From positions 1-40,133 of the forward strand of contig CAJFPI010000189.1 of NCBI GenBank assembly GCA_904398675.1: a DNA stretch of 40,133 nucleotides. The letters run 5' to 3'. The notes below the pieces were generated by a model that had not been told where the DNA came from, did no database searches, and saw only the letters and a program-made list of their open reading frames with translations. The position numbers and the translations under genes are program-made. Numbering within the stretch: the first letter of the stretch is position 1; each line of letters opens with the position of its first letter. Origin of the DNA: an uncultured Oscillospiraceae bacterium (GTDB lineage: Bacteria > Bacillota > Clostridia > Oscillospirales > Oscillospiraceae). Below are positions 18,247-28,248 of this stretch, in pieces.

Positions 18247-18675
18247 ATGACGCAGACGGCGACAGTCGAAAAGCTGCTGGGCGGCGGGGAGGTGCTCCTC
18301 TCCGTTGTCCGGCAGACCGCCTGCGGCCACAACTGTGAGCAGTGCGCCGGCTGCGGCGTGCAGGCCGGCGCGCTGCGGATCACTGCAGTAGACCGGGTCG
18401 GCGGACTGCATGTGGGAGAGAAGGTGGTAGTCAGCAGCGCTGACAAGCAGGTGCTGGGGATCGCCGCGCTGGTCTATCTTCTCCCTGTTGCCGCCTTTTT
18501 GGCGGGATATCTGGGAGGGGAGGCACTCTCCGCCCGGTTTGCATCCGGCGCAGCTGCTGTCCATGCCGCTGTGACTGCTATTGTAACGGCCCTGGGGTGC
18601 CTCCCGGCTTTTTTGCGGGAGAAACGGCTCCGGCGGCAGGGGCGGCTGTCATTTGAGATCATAAGAAGGCTGTAG
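18247..18675 (+). CDS. SoxR-reducing system protein RseC family
   Basis: ATVEKLLGGGEVLLSVVRQTACGHNCEQCAGCGV; GEKVVVSSADKQVLGIAALVYLLPVAAFLAGYL; two TM segments. Confidence 0.82.
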   Translation: MTQTATVEKLLGGGEVLLSVVRQTACGHNCEQCAGCGVQAGALRITAVDRVGGLHVGEKVVVSSADKQVLGIAALVYLLPVAAFLAGYLGGEALSARFASGAAAVHAAVTAIVTALGCLPAFLREKRLRRQGRLSFEIIRRL

Positions 18676-18682
18676 CGCGAAG

Positions 18683-19573
18683 ATGTTTGGATATGTGAGA
18701 CCTGCATCGGAAAAACTGACAGCGGAGCAGCGGCAGGCATACAGCGCCCTGTACTGCGGCCTGTGCCACACTCTGGGGGAGCAGTACGGACCGGCCAGCC
18801 GTTTGTTGCTGAATTTTGATTTCACCTTTCTTGCGGCTCTTCTCTCGACTGACGCGCCGATGCGGCAGCGCCGCTGTATGGCAAGCCCTGTCCGAAAGCG
18901 GCCCGCTGTGTGCTCCAGCGAGGCGCTGATCCTCTCAGCGGATCTGAGCGTTATCCTGAGCTGGCACAAGCTCCGGGACGGTGTTGCAGACAGCTCTTTT
19001 CCCAAGCGGGAGGGATATCGCGCTGCGGAGACAGTGTTAAGACGTGCTTATCGCCGCGCCAAGTCCCGCCGCCCAGCCTTCGCCTCCCATACGCAGGAAG
19101 AGATGGAGCGGCTGGCGTCTCTTGAGCGGTGCCGGTGCGCAAAGCTGGACGAGCCTGCGGATACCTTTGCCTCCCTTTTGGAGGGGATTGCGCTGGAGCT
19201 GCCGGATCCGCTGCAGCGGCGCATCTTTTCTCAGCTTTTTTACCACCTGGGCCGATGGATTTACCTGGTGGATGCCCTGGATGACTGTAAGGCGGATGCC
19301 GCTGCCGGACGTTATAATCCGGTGGTGCTGCGCTTTGGCCTGCAGGACGGCGTTTTGACAGAGGAAAGCAGGCAGACCATGGCCATGACGCTGGACGCGT
19401 CCATTCGTCAAATGGCTGCGGCCTATGAGTTGTGGGATTTCGGTGTGTGGAGCTCTCTCATCCAGGCCACGGTCTATGAGGGATTATACCGTGTGGGACA
19501 TGCGGTTTTAGAGGGAACATTTCATGCTGCGAAACAGCCCTTTTCGTCTCGCAGCAAGAAGGAGCAGATATGA
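18683..19573 (+). CDS. DUF5685 family protein, function unknown
   Basis: [56 protein letters not shown]-terminus; overlaps the downstream J-domain gene. Confidence 0.75.
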   Translation: MFGYVRPASEKLTAEQRQAYSALYCGLCHTLGEQYGPASRLLLNFDFTFLAALLSTDAPMRQRRCMASPVRKRPAVCSSEALILSADLSVILSWHKLRDGVADSSFPKREGYRAAETVLRRAYRRAKSRRPAFASHTQEEMERLASLERCRCAKLDEPADTFASLLEGIALELPDPLQRRIFSQLFYHLGRWIYLVDALDDCKADAAAGRYNPVVLRFGLQDGVLTEESRQTMAMTLDASIRQMAAAYELWDFGVWSSLIQATVYEGLYRVGHAVLEGTFHAAKQPFSSRSKKEQI

Positions 19574-20205
19574 AGGACCCGTATCAGGTATTGAACATTC
19601 CCAGCACCGCCTCGGATGAGGAGGTCAAAAAGGCCTACCGTGAGCTGGCCAGAAAATATCACCCCGACAACTATCACGACAACCCCCTTGCGGATCTGGC
19701 CCAGGAAAAGATGAAGGAGATCAACGAGGCCTATGCCGAGATCCAGAAGATGCGCGGCAACCGCCGCAGCAGCGGGAACGGACAGAGTGCTGGCTACAGC
19801 CAGCAGAGCGCCGGCGGTAGATACACCTCTGCCAGCGGCGACCCCGTTTTTGTACGGGTGCGCATGGCGATCCAGCAGGGAGATCTGCAGGGCGCGGAGC
19901 GGCTGCTGGGGATGATTCCCACCCGGAACGGGGAATGGTATTTTTTAAAGGGCTCCATTTGTTACCGCAGAGGCTGGATGGACGAGGCACACAGCTGTTT
20001 TGAGACGGCCTGCAGCATGGCGCCGGACAACCTGGAGTATCGGCAGGCGCTGGAGCGGCTGGAGAACAGCGGACAAGCTTACCGCCCCCAGGGGTTTGAG
20101 GTGTTCACGACAGGCTGCGGCAGCTGGTATCCCTGCGCAGGTGCGGCCTGTGCTTGTTATATGTGCAATCTCTGCGGCGGCGGCATGCGCTATGGCATGT
20201 GGTAA
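19570..20205 (+). CDS. J-domain-containing protein with Cys-rich C-terminus
   Basis: [36 protein letters not shown] (HPD motif); tail [32 protein letters not shown]. Confidence 0.88.
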   Translation: MKDPYQVLNIPSTASDEEVKKAYRELARKYHPDNYHDNPLADLAQEKMKEINEAYAEIQKMRGNRRSSGNGQSAGYSQQSAGGRYTSASGDPVFVRVRMAIQQGDLQGAERLLGMIPTRNGEWYFLKGSICYRRGWMDEAHSCFETACSMAPDNLEYRQALERLENSGQAYRPQGFEVFTTGCGSWYPCAGAACACYMCNLCGGGMRYGMW

Positions 20206-20235
20206 AAGGGGACGGTTTTGGATGGGAGGAAACAG

Positions 20236-21114
20236 ATGATCAAAAGCATGACAGGCTATGGCCGGGCGAGGGACAATGTTGGGGGGCGCGATATCACAGT
20301 GGAGGTCCGCAGCGTCAACAACCGCTATCTTGACTGCACTGTGAAAATGCCCCGGGCCTACATTTTTGCTGAGGATGCCATTAAGGCAGACGTTCAGAAG
20401 GCGGTTTCCCGGGGCAAGGTGGATGTTTTTATTACCATTGACGCTCTGGAGGCTGACGAGACCGTCGTCATGGTGAATAAGGCGCTGGCCAAAGGGTATT
20501 GCGATGCCATCCGCTCTATCAGCGAGGAACTGTCACTGGAGATGGATCTCTCCGCCCGTGAGCTGGCCAGATTTCCGGACGTGCTCTCTGTCACCAAGGC
20601 GGAGACGGATCTGGAGCAGGTCAGCGGTGAGATCCGCGCCGTTTTAGCGGATGCGCTGGCGGCATACAATGCAATGCGGGCAGTGGAAGGGGAGAAACTG
20701 GCCGACGATATCCGCAGCCGTCTGGACCGGATCGAGGCGCTGACAGCCGAGGTGGAGAGGCGCTCCCCGGAGACGGTGGCGGAATACCGTCAAAAGCTGC
20801 TGGAGCGGATGCGGGAGGTTTTGGAATCCACCACTATCGACGAGAGCCGCATTTTGACCGAGGCGGCCATCTTTGCCGACAAGGTGGCGGTGGACGAGGA
20901 GACCGTCCGGCTGCGCAGCCATCTGGGACAGCTGCGGGATATGCTGAAAAGCGATGTCCCCGTGGGCAGAAAGCTGGACTTCCTGATTCAGGAGGTCAAC
21001 CGGGAATCCAATACCATCGGCTCCAAGTGCAATGACATTGAAATTGCGCGCTGTGTGGTGGAGCTGAAGGCAGAGGTGGAGAAAATCCGGGAGCAGGTCC
21101 AGAATATAGAATAA
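20236..21114 (+). CDS. YicC/YloC family endoribonuclease-like protein
   Basis: MIKSMTGYGRARDNVGGRDITVEVRSVNNRYLDCTVKMPR; DFLIQEVNRESNTIGSKCND. Confidence 0.94.
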   Translation: MIKSMTGYGRARDNVGGRDITVEVRSVNNRYLDCTVKMPRAYIFAEDAIKADVQKAVSRGKVDVFITIDALEADETVVMVNKALAKGYCDAIRSISEELSLEMDLSARELARFPDVLSVTKAETDLEQVSGEIRAVLADALAAYNAMRAVEGEKLADDIRSRLDRIEALTAEVERRSPETVAEYRQKLLERMREVLESTTIDESRILTEAAIFADKVAVDEETVRLRSHLGQLRDMLKSDVPVGRKLDFLIQEVNRESNTIGSKCNDIEIARCVVELKAEVEKIREQVQNIE

Positions 21115-21138
21115 AGCCAGTGTGTCGGGAGGGACAAT

Positions 21139-21402
21139 ATGAAACTGGTGAATATCGGATATGGCAATCTTATTTCCGTCCAGCGTCTCATCGCTGTAGT
21201 CAGTCCGGATTCCGCGCCTATCAAGCGCATGATCTCCGAGGCGCGGGAGCGCAGTATGCTGATCGACGCCACCTTCGGGCGCAAGACAAAAACAGTTTTG
21301 ATCATGGACAGCGATCACATCGTTCTCTCCGGCCTGCCGTTGGAAAAGCTGGCGCCGCGGCTGGAGGTGGATCCGGCGGAACTGGAGGAGGATGAGGCAT
21401 GA
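21139..21402 (+). CDS. remA: RemA/DUF370 family regulatory protein
   Basis: [64 protein letters not shown]. Confidence 0.92.
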   Translation: MKLVNIGYGNLISVQRLIAVVSPDSAPIKRMISEARERSMLIDATFGRKTKTVLIMDSDHIVLSGLPLEKLAPRLEVDPAELEEDEA

Positions 21403-21995
21403 GAGGAAAGACATTTATTATCGCAGGCCCTTCCGGCGTAGGGAAGGGAACCATTACGAAGGAGCTTTTTGCCCGGCAGAGAAATCTCTATTTCTCCGTG
21501 TCGGCCACAACCAGGTCCCCGCGGCCTGGGGAGGTGGACGGCGTCCACTACCATTTTATTTCCCGGGAGGAGTTTGAGCAGTGGATTGAGCAGGATGCCT
21601 TTTTGGAGCATGCGGAGTATATCGGTAATTTTTATGGGACGCCCAAGCGCTTTGTAGACGAGGCCATGGAGCGCGGGGAGGACGTGATTTTGGATATCGA
21701 GGTGCAGGGAGCCGAGCAGGTTCATTGCAAGCGTCCGGAGGCTATCCGGATTTTTATCGCTCCGCCCAGCTGGGAGGAGTTGGAGCACCGGCTGGTCAGC
21801 CGGGGCACGGAGTCTGCGGAAAAGGTCCGCAGTCGGCTGGCACGGGCCAGAGAGGAGTTTGCCTTTGCCGCGGATTATGACTACATTGTGATCAACAACA
21901 CCTTGGAAAATGCGGTGGAAGAATTGCAGGCCATCATTTTGGCGGAGCACTGCCGCCCTGACGAGCGTGTGGATCTGATCAATGGAATTTCCTGA
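21399..21995 (+). CDS. gmk: Guanylate kinase
   Basis: [44 protein letters not shown]. Confidence 0.95.
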   Translation: MRGKTFIIAGPSGVGKGTITKELFARQRNLYFSVSATTRSPRPGEVDGVHYHFISREEFEQWIEQDAFLEHAEYIGNFYGTPKRFVDEAMERGEDVILDIEVQGAEQVHCKRPEAIRIFIAPPSWEELEHRLVSRGTESAEKVRSRLARAREEFAFAADYDYIVINNTLENAVEELQAIILAEHCRPDERVDLINGIS

Positions 21996-22037
21996 TGGAT
22001 TCGTTGAAAATCACCCTATTTTTTTCAATGGATTCTG

Positions 22038-22046
22038 TGATATACT
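22038..22046 (+). promoter_or_regulatory. Putative extended -10 promoter of rpoZ
   Basis: TGATATACT (TGn-TATACT) with poor -35, 34 nt upstream of rpoZ. Confidence 0.4.
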
Positions 22047-22079
22047 ATTAGAAAATTTGAAAAGAGGAATGATGCTGTT

Positions 22080-22301
22080 ATGATGTTATATCCCGCTATG
22101 AATCAGTTAACCGCCAATGTGCCCAACCGCTATCTTTTGGTGAATGTGGTGGCCCGCCGGGCGAGGCAGATTGCCCAGGCCGCCGAGGACATTGGGGAGA
22201 AACTGGAGGAGAAACCGGTAACGCTGGCGATCCAGGAGGTAGCAGACGCCAAGATTTCTGTGGCCGCTGCAGATGTGGTTATCAAGGATGTGGAGGCCTG
22301 A
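22080..22301 (+). CDS. rpoZ: DNA-directed RNA polymerase omega subunit
   Basis: YPAMNQLTANVPNRYLLVNVVARRARQIAQ; located between gmk and priA. Confidence 0.88.
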   Translation: MMLYPAMNQLTANVPNRYLLVNVVARRARQIAQAAEDIGEKLEEKPVTLAIQEVADAKISVAAADVVIKDVEA

Positions 22302-22337
22302 GTCAGAAAAAGTGATCGCACAGGGAGGCGTGGGGCA

Positions 22338-24803
22338 GTGCCGTTGGTAACAATTGCGCGGGTGGCGGTTGCCGCCGCCACTTATATGTTTGACAAGCCC
22401 TACGACTATGTCATCCCAAAGGCACTGGAGGGAAAGGTTGTTCCCGGCGTTCGTGTCACGGCGCCCTTCGGGCGGGGAAACCGCTGCTCAGAGGCGCTGG
22501 TGCTCAGCACTTACGAGGGGGAGCGGTCAGCGGATCTGAAAGTGATCGATGCGGTATTGGACGACGCTCCGGTTCTGGGTCAGGGAGAGATGCGCCTGGC
22601 CTTCTGGCTCAGGGAGCGGTATTTCTGCACGATCTATGACGCAGTGAAAACCATACTTCCCGCCGGTCTTTGGTACCGGGTGCGGGAGACCTACCATATT
22701 GTGGGGGGAATCCCGACGGACGAGGCAGAGGCCCTGCTGGGGAGAAAGCAGCGTGCCAGGGCCGCTTATGACGCCATCACAGCCGCCGGCGGGCAGGCGG
22801 AGCTGGAGCGGCTGAAGGAGAGCTGCGGCGAGGAGGTAACTGCTGCGCTCCACGAGCTGGTGCGGCTGGGCCTTGTCACATCAGAGACAACAGCCTTGCG
22901 GAAACTCAGCGATAAAACGGTGAAACGGGTGAGCCTGGCCGTTGCGCCGGAGGAGGCCATGGAGGTCGCCCAGGCAAAACAGCGCTCGGCGCCGCTGCGT
23001 AGCGAGGTGCTGCGGCTGCTGTGTGCTATCGGCTCCGGCCTCTCCTCGGATATCTGCTATTTTACCGGCGCCTCGGCGGCGACGCTGCGGGGGCTGTGTA
23101 AGGCGGGGCTCATTGAAATGGAGCCGGAGGAGCAGTACCGCGTGCCGAGGCGGGCCGCCTGCGAGGCGGCGGAGCCGATCCGGCTCAGTGAGGAACAGCA
23201 GGCGGCCTTTGACGGGATCCTTGCACTGACAGGGTCCGGTCGGCCCGCCTGCGCTCTTCTGTATGGCGTTACCGGAAGCGGCAAGACTCTGGTCTATATC
23301 CGCCTGCTGCAGGAGGTGGTGAAGGCGGGGAAGACCGGCATGATCCTGGTGCCGGAGATCGCCCTGACGCCCCAGATGATGGAAAAATTCACTGCCTATT
23401 TCGGTGACAAGGTGGCCATGCTCCACAGCTCCCTGCGCCTGACGGAACGGTATGACCAGTGGAAACGGATCCGCAGGGGGGAGGTGCAGGTGGTGCTGGG
23501 CACCCGCAGTGCCGTGTTTGCCCCGCTGCATGATCTGGGTATGATCATTCTGGACGAGGAGCAGGAGGGGAGCTACCAATCGGAGCAGATCCCCCGCTAC
23601 CATGCCAGGGACGTGGCCAAATACCGCTGCAGCGAGAGTAAGGCGGTGCTGCTGCTGGGGTCCGCCACCCCCACGGTGGAGACCGCATACTATGCCAAAA
23701 CGGGCCGCTATCACGCCTTTTCCCTCCGGCAGCGCTATAATGCCAGGCCGCTGCCTGAGGTGATCATTGCCGATCTGCGCCAGGAGCTCCGAAACGGAAA
23801 TGGGGGCGCCATCAGCGGTATTCTCTATGAGCACCTGCGGCAGAATATAGAGCGGGGGGAGCAGAGCATTCTGTTCCTTAACCGGCGGGGGAACAGCAGG
23901 ATGCTGCTGTGCGGGGAATGCGGCGCTGTGCCGGAATGTCCCCGCTGCAGCGTCCCCATGACCTACCACAGCGCCAACGGCCGCCTGATGTGCCACTACT
24001 GCGGCCATTCGGAGCGGGCGGAGGAGAGCTGTGATCTGTGCGGCGGGAAAATGAAACATGTGGGCGTGGGGACGCAGAAGGTGGAGGACGAGCTGCATGC
24101 CCTCTTTCCCGGTGTGGAGGTCCTGCGCATGGACGCGGACACCGCCGCCGGCGGACATGAAAAGCTGCTCTCCCGTTTTGTAAAGGAAAAGATTCCCATT
24201 CTCCTTGGCACGCAGATGGTGGCCAAGGGGCTGGATTTTGAAAATGTAACGCTGGTAGGGGTTCTTGCCGCGGACCTCTCCTTGTATCTGGACAGCTTTC
24301 GCGCGGCGGAGCGGACCTTCAGCCTGCTCACGCAAGTAGTGGGCCGGGCGGGGCGGGGCGAGAAGGCGGGGCGGGCTGTGATTCAGACCTACACCCCGGA
24401 CAACGAGGTGATTGTTGCTGCTGCCCGGCAGGATTACGGCGGCTTTTACCGCTCAGAGCTGCGCCTCCGCCAGCTGCGGCGGTATCCGCCCTTTGCCGAT
24501 GTCTTTACCCTGACAGTTTCGGGGGCGGAGGAGGGGGCGGTTCTGCGCGCTGCGGCCCACCTGCGGGACGGCATGAAAACGGGGCTTTCCTACCCCACGC
24601 TTTCCAATCTCAGCGTGGAGATCGTAGGCCCCGCGCCTGCGCCTGTCCTGAAGGTCAACAACCGCTACCGCTACCGTGTCCTGTGGATCGGGAAAAACGA
24701 CCACCAGACAAGAGAGATCCTGGCGCATTATTTAAAGGCGTTTTACAGTCAGAAGGAGAACCGTGGACTCAGCCTGTTTATCGACTGCAACGCCATGGAT
24801 TAG
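22338..24803 (+). CDS. priA: Primosomal protein N' (replication restart helicase)
   Basis: GVTGSGKTLVYIRLLQEV; LVPEIALTPQMMEKF; zinc-binding Cys cluster CGECGAVPECPRCSVPMTYH...CHYCGHSERAEESCDLCG; GTQMVAKGLDFENVTLVGVLAADLSL. Confidence 0.95.
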   Translation: MPLVTIARVAVAAATYMFDKPYDYVIPKALEGKVVPGVRVTAPFGRGNRCSEALVLSTYEGERSADLKVIDAVLDDAPVLGQGEMRLAFWLRERYFCTIYDAVKTILPAGLWYRVRETYHIVGGIPTDEAEALLGRKQRARAAYDAITAAGGQAELERLKESCGEEVTAALHELVRLGLVTSETTALRKLSDKTVKRVSLAVAPEEAMEVAQAKQRSAPLRSEVLRLLCAIGSGLSSDICYFTGASAATLRGLCKAGLIEMEPEEQYRVPRRAACEAAEPIRLSEEQQAAFDGILALTGSGRPACALLYGVTGSGKTLVYIRLLQEVVKAGKTGMILVPEIALTPQMMEKFTAYFGDKVAMLHSSLRLTERYDQWKRIRRGEVQVVLGTRSAVFAPLHDLGMIILDEEQEGSYQSEQIPRYHARDVAKYRCSESKAVLLLGSATPTVETAYYAKTGRYHAFSLRQRYNARPLPEVIIADLRQELRNGNGGAISGILYEHLRQNIERGEQSILFLNRRGNSRMLLCGECGAVPECPRCSVPMTYHSANGRLMCHYCGHSERAEESCDLCGGKMKHVGVGTQKVEDELHALFPGVEVLRMDADTAAGGHEKLLSRFVKEKIPILLGTQMVAKGLDFENVTLVGVLAADLSLYLDSFRAAERTFSLLTQVVGRAGRGEKAGRAVIQTYTPDNEVIVAAARQDYGGFYRSELRLRQLRRYPPFADVFTLTVSGAEEGAVLRAAAHLRDGMKTGLSYPTLSNLSVEIVGPAPAPVLKVNNRYRYRVLWIGKNDHQTREILAHYLKAFYSQKENRGLSLFIDCNAMD

Positions 24804-24815
24804 GAGGAATACAAC

Positions 24816-25331
24816 ATGGCTATCCGCAAAATTGTGCTGCAGGGGGATGAGATTCTCACCAAGGTCTGCAAGCCGGTGACAAAATTTGACCAAAAGCTCC
24901 ATGATCTGCTGGATGATATGAAGGACACCCTGGAGCAGGCCAACGGCGCAGGTCTCGCCGCGCCGCAGGTGGGGATCCTCCGCCGGGCAGTGGTGGTCCT
25001 GGATGACGACGAGGCGGTGCTGGAGCTGGTCAATCCCGAGATCGTTTTCACGGAAGGGGAGCAGTGCGGCCCGGAGGGCTGCCTCAGCGTGCCGGGGAAA
25101 TATGGCATGGTGACCCGCCCCAACCGCGTCCGCGTCCGGGCCCAGGACCGCTCAGGCCAGTGGTTTGAGGCAGAAGGGGTGGGCCTTACCGCCCGGGCCT
25201 TCTGCCACGAGCTGGAGCACCTGGACGGCCATCTCTATGTGGAACACATTGACCGGTTCCTCACGGAGGAGGAGCTGGTGGCATACTATCGGGAGCAGGG
25301 ATACGACATGGACGAGGAGGGGGAGGAATGA
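24816..25331 (+). CDS. def: Peptide deformylase
   Basis: GAGLAAPQVGILRR; EGCLSVPG; ARAFCHELEHLDGHLYVEH. Confidence 0.96.
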   Translation: MAIRKIVLQGDEILTKVCKPVTKFDQKLHDLLDDMKDTLEQANGAGLAAPQVGILRRAVVVLDDDEAVLELVNPEIVFTEGEQCGPEGCLSVPGKYGMVTRPNRVRVRAQDRSGQWFEAEGVGLTARAFCHELEHLDGHLYVEHIDRFLTEEELVAYYREQGYDMDEEGEE

Positions 25332-26242
25332 GGATCGTCTTCATGGGGACGCCGGAATTTGCCGTTCCCTCTCTGCGCCGTCTGGCGGAGGACGGACATG
25401 AGATCGCGGCGGTCTATACCCAGCCGGATAAACCGAAAAACCGGGGGATGAAGTTCATCCCCACGCCGGTGAAGGCGGAGGCGGAGCGCCTGGGCCTTCC
25501 CGTCCGCCAACCCTCTGGCGTCCGGGAGGAAACGGTCCTGGCAGAAATCCGATCTATGGCGCCCCAGCTTTTGGTGGTGGTGGCCTATGGCAAGATTCTG
25601 CCGCCGGAGCTGCTGGAGATCCCCACTGTGGCGGCCATCAACGTCCACTCCTCGCTGCTGCCCAAATACCGGGGCGCTGCCCCCATCAACTGGGCGATTT
25701 TGTGCGGCGAGACAGAGACAGGCGTCACTGTCCAGCACCTGGGGGAGGCCCTGGATGCGGGCGATATCATCACAGTGAAAAAAACGCCTATCGATCCTGA
25801 AGAGGATGCAGGTCAGCTTTATGACCGGCTGTCTCTTTTGGGAGCGGAGGCGCTTTCAGAGGCGGTGCGGGAGCTGGCGGCAGGCCAGGCGCCGCGGACC
25901 CCCCAGGGGGAGGCGGAGGGCCCCTATGCGGCCATGCTCTCCCGGGAGATGTCTCCCATTGATTGGAACAAATCCGCCCAAGCCATCGTCAATCAGATCA
26001 GAGGACTGATCCCCTGGCCCTGCGCCACCATGGCGCTGCAGGGGGAGACGGTGAAGGTCTACCGGGGGCGTGTGGGAGAGAAAACCTCTGCCGCACCGGA
26101 GACCGTAGTGGCTGCCGGAAAGGCGGGGATCTCCGTCGCGGCCGGCGACGGCATGACGGTTTCTGTCCTGGAGCTGCAGCGTCCGGGGGGGCGCCGTATG
26201 TCCGCTGCGGATTACCTGATGGGCCGTCCCATTGAACTGTAA
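25328..26242 (+). CDS. fmt: Methionyl-tRNA formyltransferase
   Basis: MRIVFMGTPEFAVPSLRRLAEDGHEIAAVYTQPDKPKNRG; INVHSSLLPKYRGAAPINWAIL. Confidence 0.96.
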   Translation: MRIVFMGTPEFAVPSLRRLAEDGHEIAAVYTQPDKPKNRGMKFIPTPVKAEAERLGLPVRQPSGVREETVLAEIRSMAPQLLVVVAYGKILPPELLEIPTVAAINVHSSLLPKYRGAAPINWAILCGETETGVTVQHLGEALDAGDIITVKKTPIDPEEDAGQLYDRLSLLGAEALSEAVRELAAGQAPRTPQGEAEGPYAAMLSREMSPIDWNKSAQAIVNQIRGLIPWPCATMALQGETVKVYRGRVGEKTSAAPETVVAAGKAGISVAAGDGMTVSVLELQRPGGRRMSAADYLMGRPIEL

Positions 26243-26257
26243 AGAGGAGTTGTTTCC

Positions 26258-26956
26258 ATGCTGTTTTATTATGATCCTACCTATTGGCTGATGCTGCTGC
26301 CGGTTTTGCTCATCACTATCTATGCCCAGGCCAAGGTCAGCTCCAACTTCAGCCGCTACTCCAAGGTGACCAACCGCCGCTATTTGACGGGCGCACAGGC
26401 GGCGGAGGCTGTGCTGCGCCAGCATGGCGTCTATGACGTCAGGATCGAGCGGGTCCGGGGAAACCTCACGGACCACTATGACCCCCGGACAAACGTGATC
26501 CGCCTCTCAGAGCAGGTTTATGATGCGCCCACTATCGCCGCCGTGGGAATCGCGGCCCATGAGGCCGGCCATGCGGTGCAGTATGCGGTGGGGTACAGCC
26601 CGATCCGGCTGCGCGCCGCGTTGATTCCGGTGACGCAGGTAGGATCCCAGTTCGGCATCGTTTTGCTGATTATCGGGATTTTGCTCACCTATGAGCCGTT
26701 GTTCCTGATTGGAATTATCCTTTTTTCCTTTACCACGCTTTTCCAGCTGGTGACGCTGCCGGTGGAGTATAATGCCTCCCACCGGGCTATGGAGACCATT
26801 CAGAGCGCCCAGCTTTTGGACGACGATGAGGCCAGAGGCGCCCGGAAGGTCCTCAGCGCTGCGGCGCTGACCTACGTGGCGGCGCTGCTGATGTCTGTGG
26901 TCCAGCTGCTGCGTTTTATCCTGATGTTTGCCGGCAGGCGGGGGAATGACAGATGA
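26258..26956 (+). CDS. Zinc metallopeptidase (YugP-like, neutral zinc metallopeptidase)
   Basis: TM segments plus IAAHEAGHAVQYA; LPVEYNASHRAM motif. Confidence 0.9.
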   Translation: MLFYYDPTYWLMLLPVLLITIYAQAKVSSNFSRYSKVTNRRYLTGAQAAEAVLRQHGVYDVRIERVRGNLTDHYDPRTNVIRLSEQVYDAPTIAAVGIAAHEAGHAVQYAVGYSPIRLRAALIPVTQVGSQFGIVLLIIGILLTYEPLFLIGIILFSFTTLFQLVTLPVEYNASHRAMETIQSAQLLDDDEARGARKVLSAAALTYVAALLMSVVQLLRFILMFAGRRGNDR

Positions 26957-28248
26957 TTCCGGACGCCAGGGAGACAGCTCTGGAGGTGTTGACCGCCTGC
27001 CGCAAGGCGGAGGCCTGGGCCGACGGAGCGCTGCGCTCCGCCATCCGCCGGAACGCTCTTTCGCCGCGTGATGCGGCGCTGGCCAGCCGCCTCACCTATG
27101 GTGTTTTGCAAAACCGCGCCTTTTTGGATTATTATCTGCAGCCCTTTCAAAAAGGAAAGGATTGGGAACCGGTCATTTGGGATATACTTCGGATTGGGGC
27201 GTATCAGATTTTGCTGATGGACCGCATCCCGCCCAGCGCCGCGGTCAACTGCGCGGTGGAGATGGCCAAGGGTCACCGCCGCGCCCGTGCCGCCGGGATG
27301 GTCAACGCCGTTCTCCGGGGGCTCGCCCGGGAGAAGGAGCAGCGGGAGCCGCCCCGGGATCTTTCCACCCGATACAGCCATCCCCAGTGGCTGGTGGACC
27401 GGTATGTATCGATTTTGGGAGCGGAGGAGGCGGAGGCGTGCCTTGCCGCAAACAATGCCCCGGCGCCCACTACGATCCAGCGCAACCCTCTGCAGATCAC
27501 CAGGGAGGCACTTTTGCAGGAGTTGGAACCCTTTTCTCCCCGGCCCCATCCCTGGATGGAGGACTGCTATGAGATCTCCGGCACCGGGAATCTGGAGGAG
27601 TTGGAGGCTTTCCGGCAGGGCCATTTTCAGATTCAGGATGCCGCGTCGGCCCTGGCGGCCAGAGCGGCGGGCTGCGGACCCGGGCAGACGGTCATCGATG
27701 TCTGTGCCGCCCCTGGAGGAAAATCCTTCAGCGCTGCCATGAGGATGGAAAATCAAGGGCGCATCCTGGCCTTTGATCTCCACGCCAATAAAATCCGGCA
27801 GATCCAGCAGGGGGCGGAGCGCCTGGGCATCACCTGTATCGAGGCCGCTCAGGCTGACGGCAGGATTCCTCTTTCCGCTTTGGCAGGGACGGGGGACGTG
27901 GTGCTCTGCGATGTACCCTGCTCCGGCCTTGGCATTATCCGGAAAAAGCCGGATATCCGCTACAAGGCCCCCCAGATGCTGCAGGGGCTGCCTGCGGTGC
28001 AGGAGGCGATTGTTACGAACGCTGCGGGCTATGTCCGCCCCGGCGGGGTGCTGCTCTACTCCACCTGTACGGTTTTGCCGGAGGAGAATGGAGAGGTAGT
28101 CCGGCGGTTTCTCCAGGCCAGGCCGGATTTCTCTATGGAGCCCTTTGCGCTGCCTTTTGGTGAGACGGTGGGGGAGATCACCCTGTGGCCCCACCGGCAC
28201 CAGTGCGACGGATTCTACTTATGTAAGCTGAGGAGACAAGATGATTGA
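26953..28248 (+). CDS. rsmB: 16S rRNA (cytosine(967)-C(5))-methyltransferase
   Basis: NusB-like N-terminus; VIDVCAAPGGKSF; CDVPCSGLGIIRKKPDIRYK; YSTCTVLPEEN. Confidence 0.94.
   Translation: MIPDARETALEVLTACRKAEAWADGALRSAIRRNALSPRDAALASRLTYGVLQNRAFLDYYLQPFQKGKDWEPVIWDILRIGAYQILLMDRIPPSAAVNCAVEMAKGHRRARAAGMVNAVLRGLAREKEQREPPRDLSTRYSHPQWLVDRYVSILGAEEAEACLAANNAPAPTTIQRNPLQITREALLQELEPFSPRPHPWMEDCYEISGTGNLEELEAFRQGHFQIQDAASALAARAAGCGPGQTVIDVCAAPGGKSFSAAMRMENQGRILAFDLHANKIRQIQQGAERLGITCIEAAQADGRIPLSALAGTGDVVLCDVPCSGLGIIRKKPDIRYKAPQMLQGLPAVQEAIVTNAAGYVRPGGVLLYSTCTVLPEENGEVVRRFLQARPDFSMEPFALPFGETVGEITLWPHRHQCDGFYLCKLRRQDD

Noticed and set aside
17157-18446. 429-aa minus-strand ORF opposite cdaR/RseC
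   Set aside because: Antisense artefact in a GC-biased frame.
22000-22030. TTGAAAA...TTTTTTTCAA dyad after gmk as a terminator
   Set aside because: AT-only weak stem overlapping the rpoZ promoter region. Not convincing as an intrinsic terminator.
22881-24335. 484-aa minus-strand ORF opposite priA
   Set aside because: Antisense artefact. priA motifs are unambiguous on the plus strand.
26872-28200. 442-aa minus-strand ORF opposite rsmB
   Set aside because: Antisense artefact. The RsmB motifs are clear on the plus strand.
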